Source: JANWKQ01 sp964624635 | Lineage (GTDB): Bacteria > Bacteroidota > Bacteroidia > CAIKAF01 | Length of the DNA stretch: 64,000 nucleotides | Assembly (NCBI GenBank): GCA_964624635.1 | Contig: CAZUXM010000003.1 | Coordinates: 1 to 64,000 of the forward strand | Reading direction: 5' to 3' | Shown: piece after piece, positions 53,987 to 63,027 of the stretch | Position numbering within the stretch: the stretch's first letter is position 1 | How the letters are laid out: every line of letters begins with the position of its first letter | Translations under genes and position numbers: made by a program | Notes under the pieces: generated by a model | Seen by the model: only the letters and a program-made list of their open reading frames with translations | Told to the model about the DNA's origin: nothing | The model's database searches: none

Positions 53987-54718
53987 GTGTATATTAGCTT
54001 GAAACAATTAAAAAAGGCAATGGATAAAGCTAATACAAAGGAGCGATATATTTGTTTGATGGATATTATGGGATTTAAGGATTTTAATTATCGCAACCCA
54101 CATGACAAAGTTGTTGAAACACTTCGTGAAATTACTTCATTAGCATCGTTTTACAAAAATTTCACCATTGAACATGCAAACAGTGAAACTGCAAAAATTG
54201 TACCCCACGTTTTGGTTTTCTCTGACACCATATTGTTAATTTCCAAGGATAACGGAGAAGATGATATGAAATATATTCTTTTAGCTTCTCAAGCTATTTT
54301 AACGACTTGTCTTGCTAAAGGGATTCCTATTAAAGGGGCAATGGCCTACGGGCAAATAACCTATGAACCTGAAGAATCATTAATTGCAGGTATACCGCTA
54401 ATTGATGCCCATTTGCTAGCAGAAGATGTTAAATTCTATGGAGTAGTTATGCATTCAACAGTAGAAAGGAAAATTCATGAAAATAATTGGATTAGCAATT
54501 TAGGCGATTCCTATGCTAAAATTCCATTTCAAAAAGGAATCGCAAGCCACTACTTTATTCCAATAAAGCAATTCTTAATTATGTCTACCTTGCAAACCTA
54601 TGAGGAAACCAGAGCTTTGCTATTAAAACTTAATCACACTGTTTCAGGCAGCACGAGACAATATGTAGATAACACCATAGATTTATATGGATTTAGACCT
54701 GAAAAGGAGACTAATTAA
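53987..54718 (+). CDS. Stand-alone protein resembling class III nucleotidyl cyclases
   Basis: 243 residues from a GTG, or 232 from the ATG at 54020. The layout follows the class III cyclase fold: the first metal site region YICLMDIMGFKDF (D26), the second acid in HVLVFSDTILLIS (D80), then PIKGAMAYGQITYE and AGIPLIDAHLLAED, which match the G-x-x-x-G and A-x-x-x-x strands and helix. No signal, membrane helix or second domain is present. Enzymatic activity is not proven, and the family may be catalytically different. No effector gene lies beside it. Confidence 0.55.
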   Translation: MYISLKQLKKAMDKANTKERYICLMDIMGFKDFNYRNPHDKVVETLREITSLASFYKNFTIEHANSETAKIVPHVLVFSDTILLISKDNGEDDMKYILLASQAILTTCLAKGIPIKGAMAYGQITYEPEESLIAGIPLIDAHLLAEDVKFYGVVMHSTVERKIHENNWISNLGDSYAKIPFQKGIASHYFIPIKQFLIMSTLQTYEETRALLLKLNHTVSGSTRQYVDNTIDLYGFRPEKETN

Positions 54719-54765
54719 GTATAACAGATTAAAAAATGTGACCTCACTATTACTTTTAAAAAATA

Positions 54766-54799
54766 AAAGGTCTTGTAAATATTAACTTACAAGACCTTT
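54766..54799 (-). terminator. Terminator downstream of tRNA-Leu (and of the convergent gene)
   Basis: AAAGGTCTTGTAA pairs with TTACAAGACCTTT around an eight-base loop. On the minus strand it is followed by TATTTTTTAAA, fitting the end of the tRNA transcript. It may also serve the plus-strand cyclase-like gene. Confidence 0.85.
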
Positions 54800-54813
54800 G
54801 CTAATTTCCTTAG

Positions 54814-54897
54814 TGCCCAGAACAGGAATCGAACCTGCACATCCTTGCGAATACAAGATTTTGAGTCTAGCGCGTCTACCAATTCCGCCATCTGGGC
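54814..54897 (-). tRNA. tRNA-Leu (anticodon CAA)
   Basis: 84 bases on the minus strand. The acceptor GCCCAGA/TCTGGGC plus discriminator A, D stem GCG/CGC, long variable arm and GGTTCGATTCC T arm are all present. The anticodon loop is CUCAAAA with CAA at 54861-54863. The anticodon stem CTAGA/TCTTG contains one U-U mismatch. CCA is not encoded. Confidence 0.95.
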
Positions 54898-54962
54898 TTA
54901 TCACTTGCAGCTCTAAAATCTTCGAATTTCTTCGTTAAACTCAGCCTTAAAATGCTCAATTA

Positions 54963-54970
54963 CAAAGGTA
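54963..54970 (-). promoter_or_regulatory. -7 element TACCTTTG of tRNA-Leu
   Basis: Exact TAnnTTTG match on the minus strand about 65 bases before the tRNA 5' end, leaving a precursor leader of about 60 bases. Confidence 0.55.
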
Positions 54971-55125
54971 AGCTGCGCTTTTTCGACTTCGTTTGCCTTG
55001 AAATTCTTTGCTTTTAGACCTGCTTTAAAGAACGCATTATGAACTTTTCGCTTACGCTTAATCAGGGCCTACGACCCTTTAAACGGGCTACAAAAGTATA
55101 AAAATCCCCTATTTCTACAATTATT

Positions 55126-55156
55126 TTTGATTAAAATAGGGATTTTCATAGCTTTG
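55126..55156 (+). promoter_or_regulatory. Consensus promoter of prs
   Basis: TTTG (55126-55129) and TAGCTTTG (55149-55156) are separated by 19 bases. They lie about 31 bases before the ATG at 55188. This is the cleanest promoter in the window. Confidence 0.8.
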
Positions 55157-55187
55157 CACTCCTTTAAAATAAAGGATTTGAATTAAT

Positions 55188-56120
55188 ATGTCATCTATAC
55201 CTAAAATATTTGCCGGTGAAGGAACTCAGGTTCTGGCTGAAAAAATAGCCAAAGCTTATGGTACTGAATTAGGTAAAATGAAAATTCAGCATTTTAGTGA
55301 TGGTGAATTTCAACCGGTATTTGAAGAAACTGTTAGAGGATGTGATGTTTTTTTAATTCAAAGTACCAATCCTCCTGCTGATAATCTGCTTGAACTTTTA
55401 TTAATGGTGGATGCAGCAAAAAGGGCTTCTGCCCGTAATATCATTGCCGTCATTCCCTATTTTGGATATGCACGTCAGGATAGAAAAGATAAACCGCGTG
55501 TTGCCATCGGTTCTAAATTAGTAGCTAATCTTTTAACTGCTGCAGGCGTTACCCGAATTATGACCATGGATTTACATGCTGATCAGATTCAGGGATTTTT
55601 TGATGTTCCGGTAGATCATTTATATGCCTCTGCATTATTTGCAGGTCATATTAAATCGCTGGCAACTGATAACATGATTGTGGTTGCTCCGGACATAGGA
55701 GGATCAAAAAGAGCCAATGCTTACTCAAAATATCTTGGGTTAGAAATGGCGATGATATATAAACAAAGAGCTGCTGCCAATCAAGTGGAAGGAATGACCC
55801 TTATTGGAGATGTAAAAGGCAAAGATGTTATCATGATTGATGACATGGTGGATACTGCAGGTACTCTTTGTAAAGCGGCCGATCTTTTAATAGATACCGG
55901 TGCAAAATCAGTTACGGCTTACTGCACTCATCCGATTTTATCAGGTGAGGCTTACAATAAAATAGAAAAATCAAAACTTTCGAAATTGGTGGTTACCGAT
56001 ACGATTCCTCTTAAGCAGTCTTCGTCTAAGATTGAGGTTATTTCGGTAGCTGAACTTTTCGGCGACGTAATTAAAAAGTTATTGGTAGACGAATCCATTA
56101 GCTCGTCATTCATTTTCTAA
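55188..56120 (+). CDS. prs: Ribose-phosphate pyrophosphokinase
   Basis: Makes PRPP from ribose 5-phosphate and ATP for nucleotide, histidine and tryptophan synthesis. 310 residues, the usual length. Visible motifs are FSDGEFQP, the ATP-binding PYFGYARQDRKD, the metal site TMDLHADQIQGFF and the PRPP loop MIDDMVDTAGTL. It is followed after 30 bases by rplY and shares a strong promoter with it. Confidence 0.97.
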   Translation: MSSIPKIFAGEGTQVLAEKIAKAYGTELGKMKIQHFSDGEFQPVFEETVRGCDVFLIQSTNPPADNLLELLLMVDAAKRASARNIIAVIPYFGYARQDRKDKPRVAIGSKLVANLLTAAGVTRIMTMDLHADQIQGFFDVPVDHLYASALFAGHIKSLATDNMIVVAPDIGGSKRANAYSKYLGLEMAMIYKQRAAANQVEGMTLIGDVKGKDVIMIDDMVDTAGTLCKAADLLIDTGAKSVTAYCTHPILSGEAYNKIEKSKLSKLVVTDTIPLKQSSSKIEVISVAELFGDVIKKLLVDESISSSFIF

Positions 56121-56150
56121 ACTTAAAAATGAACTAAAAAAACTAAAGCG

Positions 56151-56762
56151 ATGAAAACGCTAGAATTAAAAGGACAAAAAAGAGACAACACAGGTAAAAG
56201 AGGATCAAAAGATCTACGTGCAACCGAGATGGTTCCTTGTGTTATTTATGGTGGCGCTAATACAGTGCACTTCTCAGCTGAATTGGCTGAACTAAAAAAC
56301 TTCATCTTCTCTCCGGAAGTATATTTCGCCAACATTACTGTTGACGGAGCTAACTACAAAGGAGTAATGAAAGAAATCCAGTATCACCCGGTAACGGATG
56401 CTATCAATCACGTGGATTTTTTCGAAGTAAAAGAAGATAAAAAAGTGAAGATTGATCTTCCAATTAAAATCGTTGGAAACTCTGCCGGGGTTAGAGCCGG
56501 GGGTAGGTTAGCCGTTAACGTTCGTAAATTGAAAGTTGAAGCTTTACCAAAAGATCTTCCTGATTTTATTGAGATTGATATTACCAGCATGAACATTGGA
56601 GATAAATTAAGAATCTCTCAAATGAATTTAAAAGGAGTTACTTTCCTTGATGCAGGTAACGTTGTGGTAGCTGCAGTTACAGTTACACGTAACTCTAAAT
56701 CAGCTGCTGCTGAAGAAGCTAAAGGCGATGCTAAAGCACCTGCTGCTGAAGCAAAAAAATAA
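56151..56762 (+). CDS. rplY: 50S ribosomal protein L25 (CTC form)
   Basis: 5S rRNA-binding protein of the two-domain CTC type, 203 residues. The N-terminal L25 domain (about 1-92) contains TGKRGSKDLRATEMVPCVIYGG (split here) and MKEIQYHPVTDAINHVDFFE (split). A C-terminal TL5-like domain covers about 95-185 and an Ala/Lys/Glu-rich tail ends the protein. It is the second gene of the prs-rplY operon. Confidence 0.95.
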   Translation: MKTLELKGQKRDNTGKRGSKDLRATEMVPCVIYGGANTVHFSAELAELKNFIFSPEVYFANITVDGANYKGVMKEIQYHPVTDAINHVDFFEVKEDKKVKIDLPIKIVGNSAGVRAGGRLAVNVRKLKVEALPKDLPDFIEIDITSMNIGDKLRISQMNLKGVTFLDAGNVVVAAVTVTRNSKSAAAEEAKGDAKAPAAEAKK

Positions 56763-56785
56763 GCGCTTAACTATCTATGAATATA

Positions 56786-56819
56786 AAAAAAACCTGACCT
56801 TCGTGTCAGGTTTTTTTTT
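56786..56819 (+). terminator. Terminator of prs-rplY
   Basis: CCTGAC (56794-56799) pairs with GTCAGG (56806-56811), with a stem extended by A6/T6 and a final run of nine T. It lies about 25 bases after the rplY stop. Confidence 0.93.
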
Positions 56820-56901
56820 GCGGTTTTGTAAAATCATTATTATTCATTGTACATTCAGGAAGTACTTACAACCAAAAAATATTTTCTTTCGTCTTTTTAT
56901 T

Positions 56902-58146
56902 ATGCGTACAAAAATATTTTCATCGGCCATTATTGCTCTTGTTTCATTACAATTGCATGCACAAACCACCCGTGTACTTTTTATTGGTAACAGTTATACC
57001 GCTACCAACAATTTGCCCCAGGTGTTATATAATCTGTCCCTCAGTTTAGGTGATACCATTTATCATGACAACCATACTCCGGGCGGATATACATTTTTTT
57101 TACATTCAAGTAATGGTACTACCACCAGTAAAATCAATGCTCAGGATTGGGACTATGTAGTATTACAGGCACAAAGTCAGGAGCCTTCTTTACCTCCTGC
57201 ACAAGTGGAAATGGAAACCTATCCGTATGCCCAAATGTTAGATCATAAAATACATATGAATAATCGCTGTACCAAAACCATGTTCTATATGACGTGGGGA
57301 AGGAAATATGGTGATAATATGTATTGTTCATCTTATCCTCCGGTTTGTAGTTTTGAAGGAATGGGGCAACGTTTACGTGAAAGTTATTTAGAGATGGGTG
57401 CTAATCATTTTGCGCAAGTAGCTCCTGTGGGGGTAGCGTGGAAAAATGCCCGTATGGCTGATAGTACCATTAATCTTTGGAGTGCAGATAACAGTCACCC
57501 AAGTGTTGCCGGAACTTATTTAACTGCCTGCGTGTTTTATGCTTCTATATTTCATGAAAGTCCCGTGGGGGCTACGTTTACGAGTGGACTAAGTGCAGGA
57601 AATGCCCATTTCCTTCAACAAATAGCTGCACAAACGGTACTCGATAGTTTGGATACCTGGATGTTGAATCAAATTCCTATCAATGCCAATTTTAGTTATA
57701 TGCCTAACGATATGGAAATTATTTTTTCTTCTGCCAGTTATAATGTTGATCAGTGGATGTGGGATTTTGGCGACGGGAACACTTCTTCCGCTATACACCC
57801 TACACATACTTATACTACACCCGGAACTTATACAGTACAGCTCATCGCTTCTAACAATTGTTATGCTGATACCATCAGTATGAATATTACAGTACCGGCA
57901 TTTATGGGATTTGAGAATGAAGATGTATCTGCAACCTCCATTTACCCAAATCCGGCCACGGAAATACTTAATATTACCTCCATTGATGAAGTTTTATATT
58001 GGGAAATAACCGAATCCTCGGGGAAACATATAATTGAAGGAAGGGAAAATTATCAAATCAATATTGAAAATTTGAACCCGGGAATTTATTTTCTAAAAGT
58101 TCAATTAAAATCAGGCCGGGCCTCCTTTAAATTTATCAAATCCTAA
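56902..58146 (+). CDS. Secreted SGNH-hydrolase-like protein with PKD and type A T9SS domains
   Basis: The ATG at 56902 (MRTKIFSSAIIALVSLQLHA, Gln at +1) gives a clean signal peptide; the longer in-frame extension to 56728 overlaps rplY and its terminator. The first 280 residues resemble SGNH/DUF4886-type hydrolases: the serine motif LFIGNSYT and the Asp-His pair in DNSHPSVAG. A PKD domain (MWDFGDGNTSS) and a type A sorting domain (IYPNPATEILNITS to FKFIKS) follow. It is probably a surface esterase or deacetylase; the substrate is unknown. Confidence 0.8.
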   Translation: MRTKIFSSAIIALVSLQLHAQTTRVLFIGNSYTATNNLPQVLYNLSLSLGDTIYHDNHTPGGYTFFLHSSNGTTTSKINAQDWDYVVLQAQSQEPSLPPAQVEMETYPYAQMLDHKIHMNNRCTKTMFYMTWGRKYGDNMYCSSYPPVCSFEGMGQRLRESYLEMGANHFAQVAPVGVAWKNARMADSTINLWSADNSHPSVAGTYLTACVFYASIFHESPVGATFTSGLSAGNAHFLQQIAAQTVLDSLDTWMLNQIPINANFSYMPNDMEIIFSSASYNVDQWMWDFGDGNTSSAIHPTHTYTTPGTYTVQLIASNNCYADTISMNITVPAFMGFENEDVSATSIYPNPATEILNITSIDEVLYWEITESSGKHIIEGRENYQINIENLNPGIYFLKVQLKSGRASFKFIKS

Positions 58147-58766
58147 TCAGGATCACCAAAAATCCGATCTGTTTTATTCTGCTGATGGCATTTAATACAT
58201 CGGTTAATTTTCATACTCTCTATCACTTTTGCATTTTCAACACCTTTTTCAATATCAACTATTCCGTACCACCAACCCTCATCGTTTTCACTTGACGGTT
58301 GGGTTTTATACATGATAAATAGCTGTTTTCTTGTAGTAGGGGTATAATACCAATGGTCATTAAAACTCAATTTATAAGGAAGTAAATTATTGTTGACACT
58401 ATCCATTGTACTTACCGGTCTTACGTTCCAAACTTCTTTAATAAGTACTTGTCCTTCGGGTTGTTTTTCAAAGTTTTTACGATATGCTTCCTTATCCTTT
58501 ACATAAAGTTTATATAATTTATTTCCGTGTGGACTCTTTTTTTCATCCGCCAGACTCATATGTAAGGTATCGCCCCTAACGCCGGGACCATAATATGGTT
58601 CACAATAAGTAATGGTCCAATAATCCATTGAATTATACAGACCGTAGGTTTGGTATTCCTTTGAAATCCTAATTAATTCATCGTTAACGGAGGGTTGATG
58701 ATAAAAGGTCCAGCTTAATAAAAACACGGAAAAAATGATGAAAAGTAGAACCACTAATTTCTTCAT
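58143..58766 (-). CDS. Predicted c-type cytochrome of the P460-like fold
   Basis: 207 residues with an N-terminal membrane or signal helix (residues 3-22). A single heme-binding motif CIKCH lies near the C-terminus. The layout (SPHGNKLYKLYVKDKEAY, a strand-rich middle with WWYGIVD, then KINRCIKCHQ) resembles cytochrome P460-type proteins, which are small c-type cytochromes with heme at the C-terminal end. Electron transfer or nitrogen-oxide chemistry are possible. No partner oxidase genes are near. It is convergent with the SGNH gene, overlapping by four bases. Confidence 0.65.
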   Translation of the reverse strand: MKKLVVLLFIIFSVFLLSWTFYHQPSVNDELIRISKEYQTYGLYNSMDYWTITYCEPYYGPGVRGDTLHMSLADEKKSPHGNKLYKLYVKDKEAYRKNFEKQPEGQVLIKEVWNVRPVSTMDSVNNNLLPYKLSFNDHWYYTPTTRKQLFIMYKTQPSSENDEGWWYGIVDIEKGVENAKVIESMKINRCIKCHQQNKTDRIFGDPD

Positions 58767-58842
58767 AACAGACTTGTTAAGGTATGATTAAAACGGATAT
58801 ACACTTAGTTTATTTTAAATGATAGAAATGGGTAAGAAAATT

Positions 58843-61761
58843 CTACACCACCACATTCACAATCTTACCCGGAACAATGATTACTTTTTTCGGGGATTTC
58901 CCTTCTAACCATTTGGCAGCATCTTCATGGTTCAATACCGTTTCCTGGATTTGTTCGTTGGGAATACCTAATGGCAATTCCAAATTAAAACGATGCTTAC
59001 CATTAAATGAGATTGGATATGAAAAGGTACTTTCTACCAGGTATTCTTCTTTGAACTCAGGGAATTTTGCAGAAGCAATACTAGTAGTATGACCCATTTT
59101 ATTCCAGATCTCCTCCGCAATATGCGGTGCATACGGTGATAAAATAATCATCAATGGTTCGTAAATCGATTTTTTATTGCACTTCAATTCATTCAACTCA
59201 TTCAAGCAAATCATAAAAGCAGAGATGGAAGTATTCAAACTTAAATTTTCAATATCTTCTTTTATTTTCTTAATGGTTTTATGCAGTGTTTTTAATTCTT
59301 TGGCCGTAGGTTCTTCATTGGTCAATGATAAATTTCCATCAGCACCAATGCAAGTTCTCCATAGTTTTTTTAAGAACCCTGATACTCCTGTAATTCCATT
59401 CGTGTTCCAGGGCTTAGATTGCTCAATAGGGCCCAAGAACATTTCGTACATACGGAGGGTATCTGCACCAAACTCGCTACAAACATCATCTGGATTTACC
59501 ACATTTAACCACCTTTTTGACATCTTCTCTGCTTCCCATCCGCAAACAAGTTTTCCATCCTCTAATAAATAAATGGCTTTTCGATACTCATCGCTTGTGG
59601 CTTTAAATTTTTCAAGGTTCAATTCGTCATTAAAAACAATATTTACATCAACGTGAATTGGAGATAGATTGCAATCAGAAAAAGTTCTATAATCAAAACC
59701 ATGCTGCTTATACAAATCATCCATTGTTTTCCGAAGTAAGTCTTGATTATTTTTTAGACCATTTGACACAAACACAGATGGGAGTTTGCTCATATTCTCC
59801 AATATATTATCATCAGGAGCCGATACGGAATTGTTTAGCACTCTATAAATCAAACTACTTCTCCCCTGTATCATCCCCTGATTCACTAGTTTTTTAAACG
59901 GCTCAATGGTAGGTACAAAATGTAAATCGTATAAAAACTTATGCCAGAAACGGCTGTACAATAAATGCCCTACGGCATGTTCGGTACCTCCAATATAAAA
60001 ATCTACATCCTGCCAATAGTCTAACGCTTGTTTCGAAGCAAATTCAGTTTTGTTATGGGCATCCATGTAGCGTAAAAAATACCAACTGCTGCCTGCAAAA
60101 CCCGGCATGGTATCCGTTTCTAACTGGTACTTTCCATCGTATTTCCAATCCGTGAGTTTTGCCAATGGCCCTTCAGGATTTCCGGTAGGTTTAAAATCTT
60201 CCATTTGTGGAAGTTCTAATGGCAATTCATGGATATCAATTGGTGTGGCTATTCCGTCTTTGTAATAAATTGGAAACGGTTCACCCCAATACCTTTGTCT
60301 GGAGAAATTAGCATCCCGCAAACGGTAATTAATTTGTCGTTCACCTATGCCCATTTCCTCCGCTTTTTTCTTCACGGTTTCCATGGCCTCTTTTACCTGC
60401 ATGCCGGTAATAAAGTCAGAATTGATCACTTTCCCTTCTTTGGCTTCATACGCCTCTTCCGTCAATTCGTTTTCATCACCATCAGGTCCGGCGATTACTC
60501 TTGGTATCGGTAATCCAAAATATTTAGCAAATCTAAAGTCTCTACCATCATGGGCAGGTACTGCCATAACGGCCCCCGTACCATAACCTGCTAACACATA
60601 CTCGCTAATCCAAACGGGCACTTCTTTTCCTGTAAACGGATGAATGGCATACGACCCCGTAAAAACCCCACTGACTCTTTTTACATCTGCCTGGCGTTCC
60701 CTTTCACTACGGTTTTTTGCCTCAGCCACGTATTTATCTACCTCCCCTTTATGCTCGGTGGTAGTTAATACGTTTACCCACTCGCTTTCGGGAGCCAACA
60801 CCATAAAACTTACCCCAAAAATAGTATCAGGCCTGGTCGTAAAAATATCTAATCTTTCTTCTCTTCCTTTTAATGGAAAACGCATCAACAAACCTTCACT
60901 TTTCCCAATCCAGTTACGTTGCATTTCCTTCATGCTATCACTCCAATCCAGGGTATCCAAATCATCAAACAACCTATCCGCATATTCAGTAATGCGCAAA
61001 AACCATTGGCGCATTTGTTTACGTTCCACCGGATGCCCTCCTCTTTCACTTACCCCATCTTTTACCTCATCATTGGCTAATACTGTACCCAAAGCTTCGC
61101 ACCAGTTTACATATGCAAACGATTGGTAAGCCAAACGGTAATTCATGAGAATACTGCTCTTGGTTTGTTCCGTATATCCCTTCCACTCTTCCGCAGTAAA
61201 AATTTGTTCCACTCCTTCCACATTTCCACTTAACATTTGTTGGTGGAATCCATTATTCCCTTGTTTTTCGAAAATGGAAATTAAATCTAAAATAGGTCGT
61301 GCTTTTTTCGCCGTTCTATCATACCAATGATGAAAGAGTTGTAAAAATATCCACTGGGTCCATTGGTAATATTCAGGATCACTGGTATTCACTTGCCGAT
61401 CCCAATCATACGCAAAACCAATATTTTTTAATTGGTCAATATAACGGGCAATATTTTCAGCCGTAGTAGTAGCAGGATGTTTGCCGGTTTGAATGGCATA
61501 CTGTTCAGCAGGTAACCCAAACGCATCAAAACCCATAGGATGTAAAACATTGTACCCTTGTAATTTTTTATAACGGGCCACTATATCACTGGCAATATAG
61601 CCCAACGGATGGCCTACATGTAAACCTGCACCGCTTGGGTAAGGGAACATATCCAACACATAATACTTGGGTTTATCTGTATTATTTTCGGCTGCAAAAG
61701 TTTTGTTTTTTTCCCAAAACTCTCTCCAACGTTTTTCTATATCCCGGTGATTGTATTCCAT
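58843..61761 (-). CDS. leuS: Leucyl-tRNA synthetase
   Basis: Class Ia synthetase, 972 residues from the ATG at 61761. HVGH is at 48-51 and the KMSKR loop (EAEKMSKRWLN) in the last third. The CP1 editing domain contains FTTRPDTIFG and GTGAVMAVPAHDGRDF. Two insertions typical of Bacteroidota LeuRS are present, one near residue 150-200 and one of over 100 residues before KMSKR. The longer frame to 61845 is rejected because a perfect -7 box lies between. Confidence 0.96.
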   Translation of the reverse strand: MEYNHRDIEKRWREFWEKNKTFAAENNTDKPKYYVLDMFPYPSGAGLHVGHPLGYIASDIVARYKKLQGYNVLHPMGFDAFGLPAEQYAIQTGKHPATTTAENIARYIDQLKNIGFAYDWDRQVNTSDPEYYQWTQWIFLQLFHHWYDRTAKKARPILDLISIFEKQGNNGFHQQMLSGNVEGVEQIFTAEEWKGYTEQTKSSILMNYRLAYQSFAYVNWCEALGTVLANDEVKDGVSERGGHPVERKQMRQWFLRITEYADRLFDDLDTLDWSDSMKEMQRNWIGKSEGLLMRFPLKGREERLDIFTTRPDTIFGVSFMVLAPESEWVNVLTTTEHKGEVDKYVAEAKNRSERERQADVKRVSGVFTGSYAIHPFTGKEVPVWISEYVLAGYGTGAVMAVPAHDGRDFRFAKYFGLPIPRVIAGPDGDENELTEEAYEAKEGKVINSDFITGMQVKEAMETVKKKAEEMGIGERQINYRLRDANFSRQRYWGEPFPIYYKDGIATPIDIHELPLELPQMEDFKPTGNPEGPLAKLTDWKYDGKYQLETDTMPGFAGSSWYFLRYMDAHNKTEFASKQALDYWQDVDFYIGGTEHAVGHLLYSRFWHKFLYDLHFVPTIEPFKKLVNQGMIQGRSSLIYRVLNNSVSAPDDNILENMSKLPSVFVSNGLKNNQDLLRKTMDDLYKQHGFDYRTFSDCNLSPIHVDVNIVFNDELNLEKFKATSDEYRKAIYLLEDGKLVCGWEAEKMSKRWLNVVNPDDVCSEFGADTLRMYEMFLGPIEQSKPWNTNGITGVSGFLKKLWRTCIGADGNLSLTNEEPTAKELKTLHKTIKKIKEDIENLSLNTSISAFMICLNELNELKCNKKSIYEPLMIILSPYAPHIAEEIWNKMGHTTSIASAKFPEFKEEYLVESTFSYPISFNGKHRFNLELPLGIPNEQIQETVLNHEDAAKWLEGKSPKKVIIVPGKIVNVVV

Positions 61762-61768
61762 AAGAGTG

Positions 61769-61776
61769 CAAAGATA
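61769..61776 (-). promoter_or_regulatory. -7 element TATCTTTG of leuS
   Basis: Exact TAnnTTTG on the minus strand, ending seven bases before the ATG at 61761, so the transcript would have almost no leader. Confidence 0.6.
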
Positions 61777-62001
61777 GAATTTTTGATGTTTTTTGGGGTT
61801 GCCTTCCATAGATTCCCCTAACCATAACCCAAGCGCCAGTTTCACCGGAATAGCAACACTGAGATGGGTTGCGGGTATTGACCTAAAAGGAGAATCCTAA
61901 TAAAACGTTTCTCCCATATATTCCGGTATATATCGCCTGCTAAATTTCATGTTTATTTTAAAATCCTTGCAATATTGATATCAAGGTTTTAAATTAGAAG
62001 A

Positions 62002-63027
62002 ATGGTAAAACCCTTACACCTGCTTAAGCCATTACTGGCTATCTGTTTATTTATACTTAGCCTACCCTGCAGGGCACAGGTAAATGATTCCTTATCTACC
62101 GACACCACCGGTTTTACTGTTGACACCATTCATGATTTCCATAGAAAAAAAGGAGATGTACTCAATTATTTATTGGTAGATAATTTTTATAATCCGGCAC
62201 TGGCAGGTTCTTTAAAATCGTACCAGGCACAGGCAAGTTATGGCCATAGTTTACCCGGTAGCCGTAACAATATTCACTATGGAAATTTAATGATGGATAT
62301 GTTTTTTGGTAACAAACAAGGAAGACATGGGCTGGGGTATCGTTTATCTATGAAACATATAGGGTTTACAACAGCTATTCGTCAACGAATAGATTATTCG
62401 TTTCAGTGTTTGAACAAAAAAAATTATAGCATTCGTATTGGTGGAGGAGTAGGCTTTGTAATGCATCAATTTTTGGGAGATGATATGACTTGGGGTGATA
62501 TGATACATGACCGATATGGTTTTATTTTTACTACCCAGGAAGCTTATAATAACAATCCATCGCCTGCATTTCAGGTAACCACTTTCCAATGGAATGCGGG
62601 TACGCAAATAAGACTATATGATGGGTATGTCAATTTTTATTTTGTGAATAGTATATTAACCAATGTTCCTTCATTAGGATCCAATAACAATCGTTACTAC
62701 GGGATTGGAGCCAATACCTTATATAATATTGACTTAAAAAAAGCACAATTAATTCCTTCAGTAGAGTTTAATTATTATGATCCTCAAACCTATGTTATCA
62801 ATGGAGGATTATTTGCAGCGAGCAATACTTCGAAAGGTGGTGGTGGTGGAATTTATTATAACAATCTCAACATCTTAAGTGTGTCAGGCATGTTTGCCTG
62901 GAATGATTTTTTGAGAATATATGCTCAGATTCAATTCCCTACTTCCGAAATCAGGTATTCATATCCGGTATCTAATTTTCAATTAACGGTTAGTTATAAA
63001 ATAAACGACATAAAAAGGTATGAATAA
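62002..63027 (+). CDS. PorP/SprF-family outer-membrane protein (T9SS-associated)
   Basis: 341 residues with a signal peptide ending SLPCRAQ (Gln at +1). After a short linker, NFYNPALAGS is the typical PorP/SprF opening, followed by alternating beta strands (RHGLGYRLSMKHIGF, GGGVGFVMHQF) forming a predicted barrel. Such proteins assist secretion or surface attachment of T9SS cargo with type B sorting domains. Its stop overlaps the start of the next gene by eight bases; that gene encodes just such a domain. Confidence 0.82.
   Translation: MVKPLHLLKPLLAICLFILSLPCRAQVNDSLSTDTTGFTVDTIHDFHRKKGDVLNYLLVDNFYNPALAGSLKSYQAQASYGHSLPGSRNNIHYGNLMMDMFFGNKQGRHGLGYRLSMKHIGFTTAIRQRIDYSFQCLNKKNYSIRIGGGVGFVMHQFLGDDMTWGDMIHDRYGFIFTTQEAYNNNPSPAFQVTTFQWNAGTQIRLYDGYVNFYFVNSILTNVPSLGSNNNRYYGIGANTLYNIDLKKAQLIPSVEFNYYDPQTYVINGGLFAASNTSKGGGGGIYYNNLNILSVSGMFAWNDFLRIYAQIQFPTSEIRYSYPVSNFQLTVSYKINDIKRYE

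Noticed and set aside
54814..55187. tRNA-Leu as an integration site for a mobile element
   Set aside because: No integrase, direct repeat of the tRNA 3' end or change in composition is visible on either side.
59177..61129. Several frames of 80-160 codons antisense to leuS
   Set aside because: They are shadows of the LeuRS gene, with no initiation signals and no recognisable domains.
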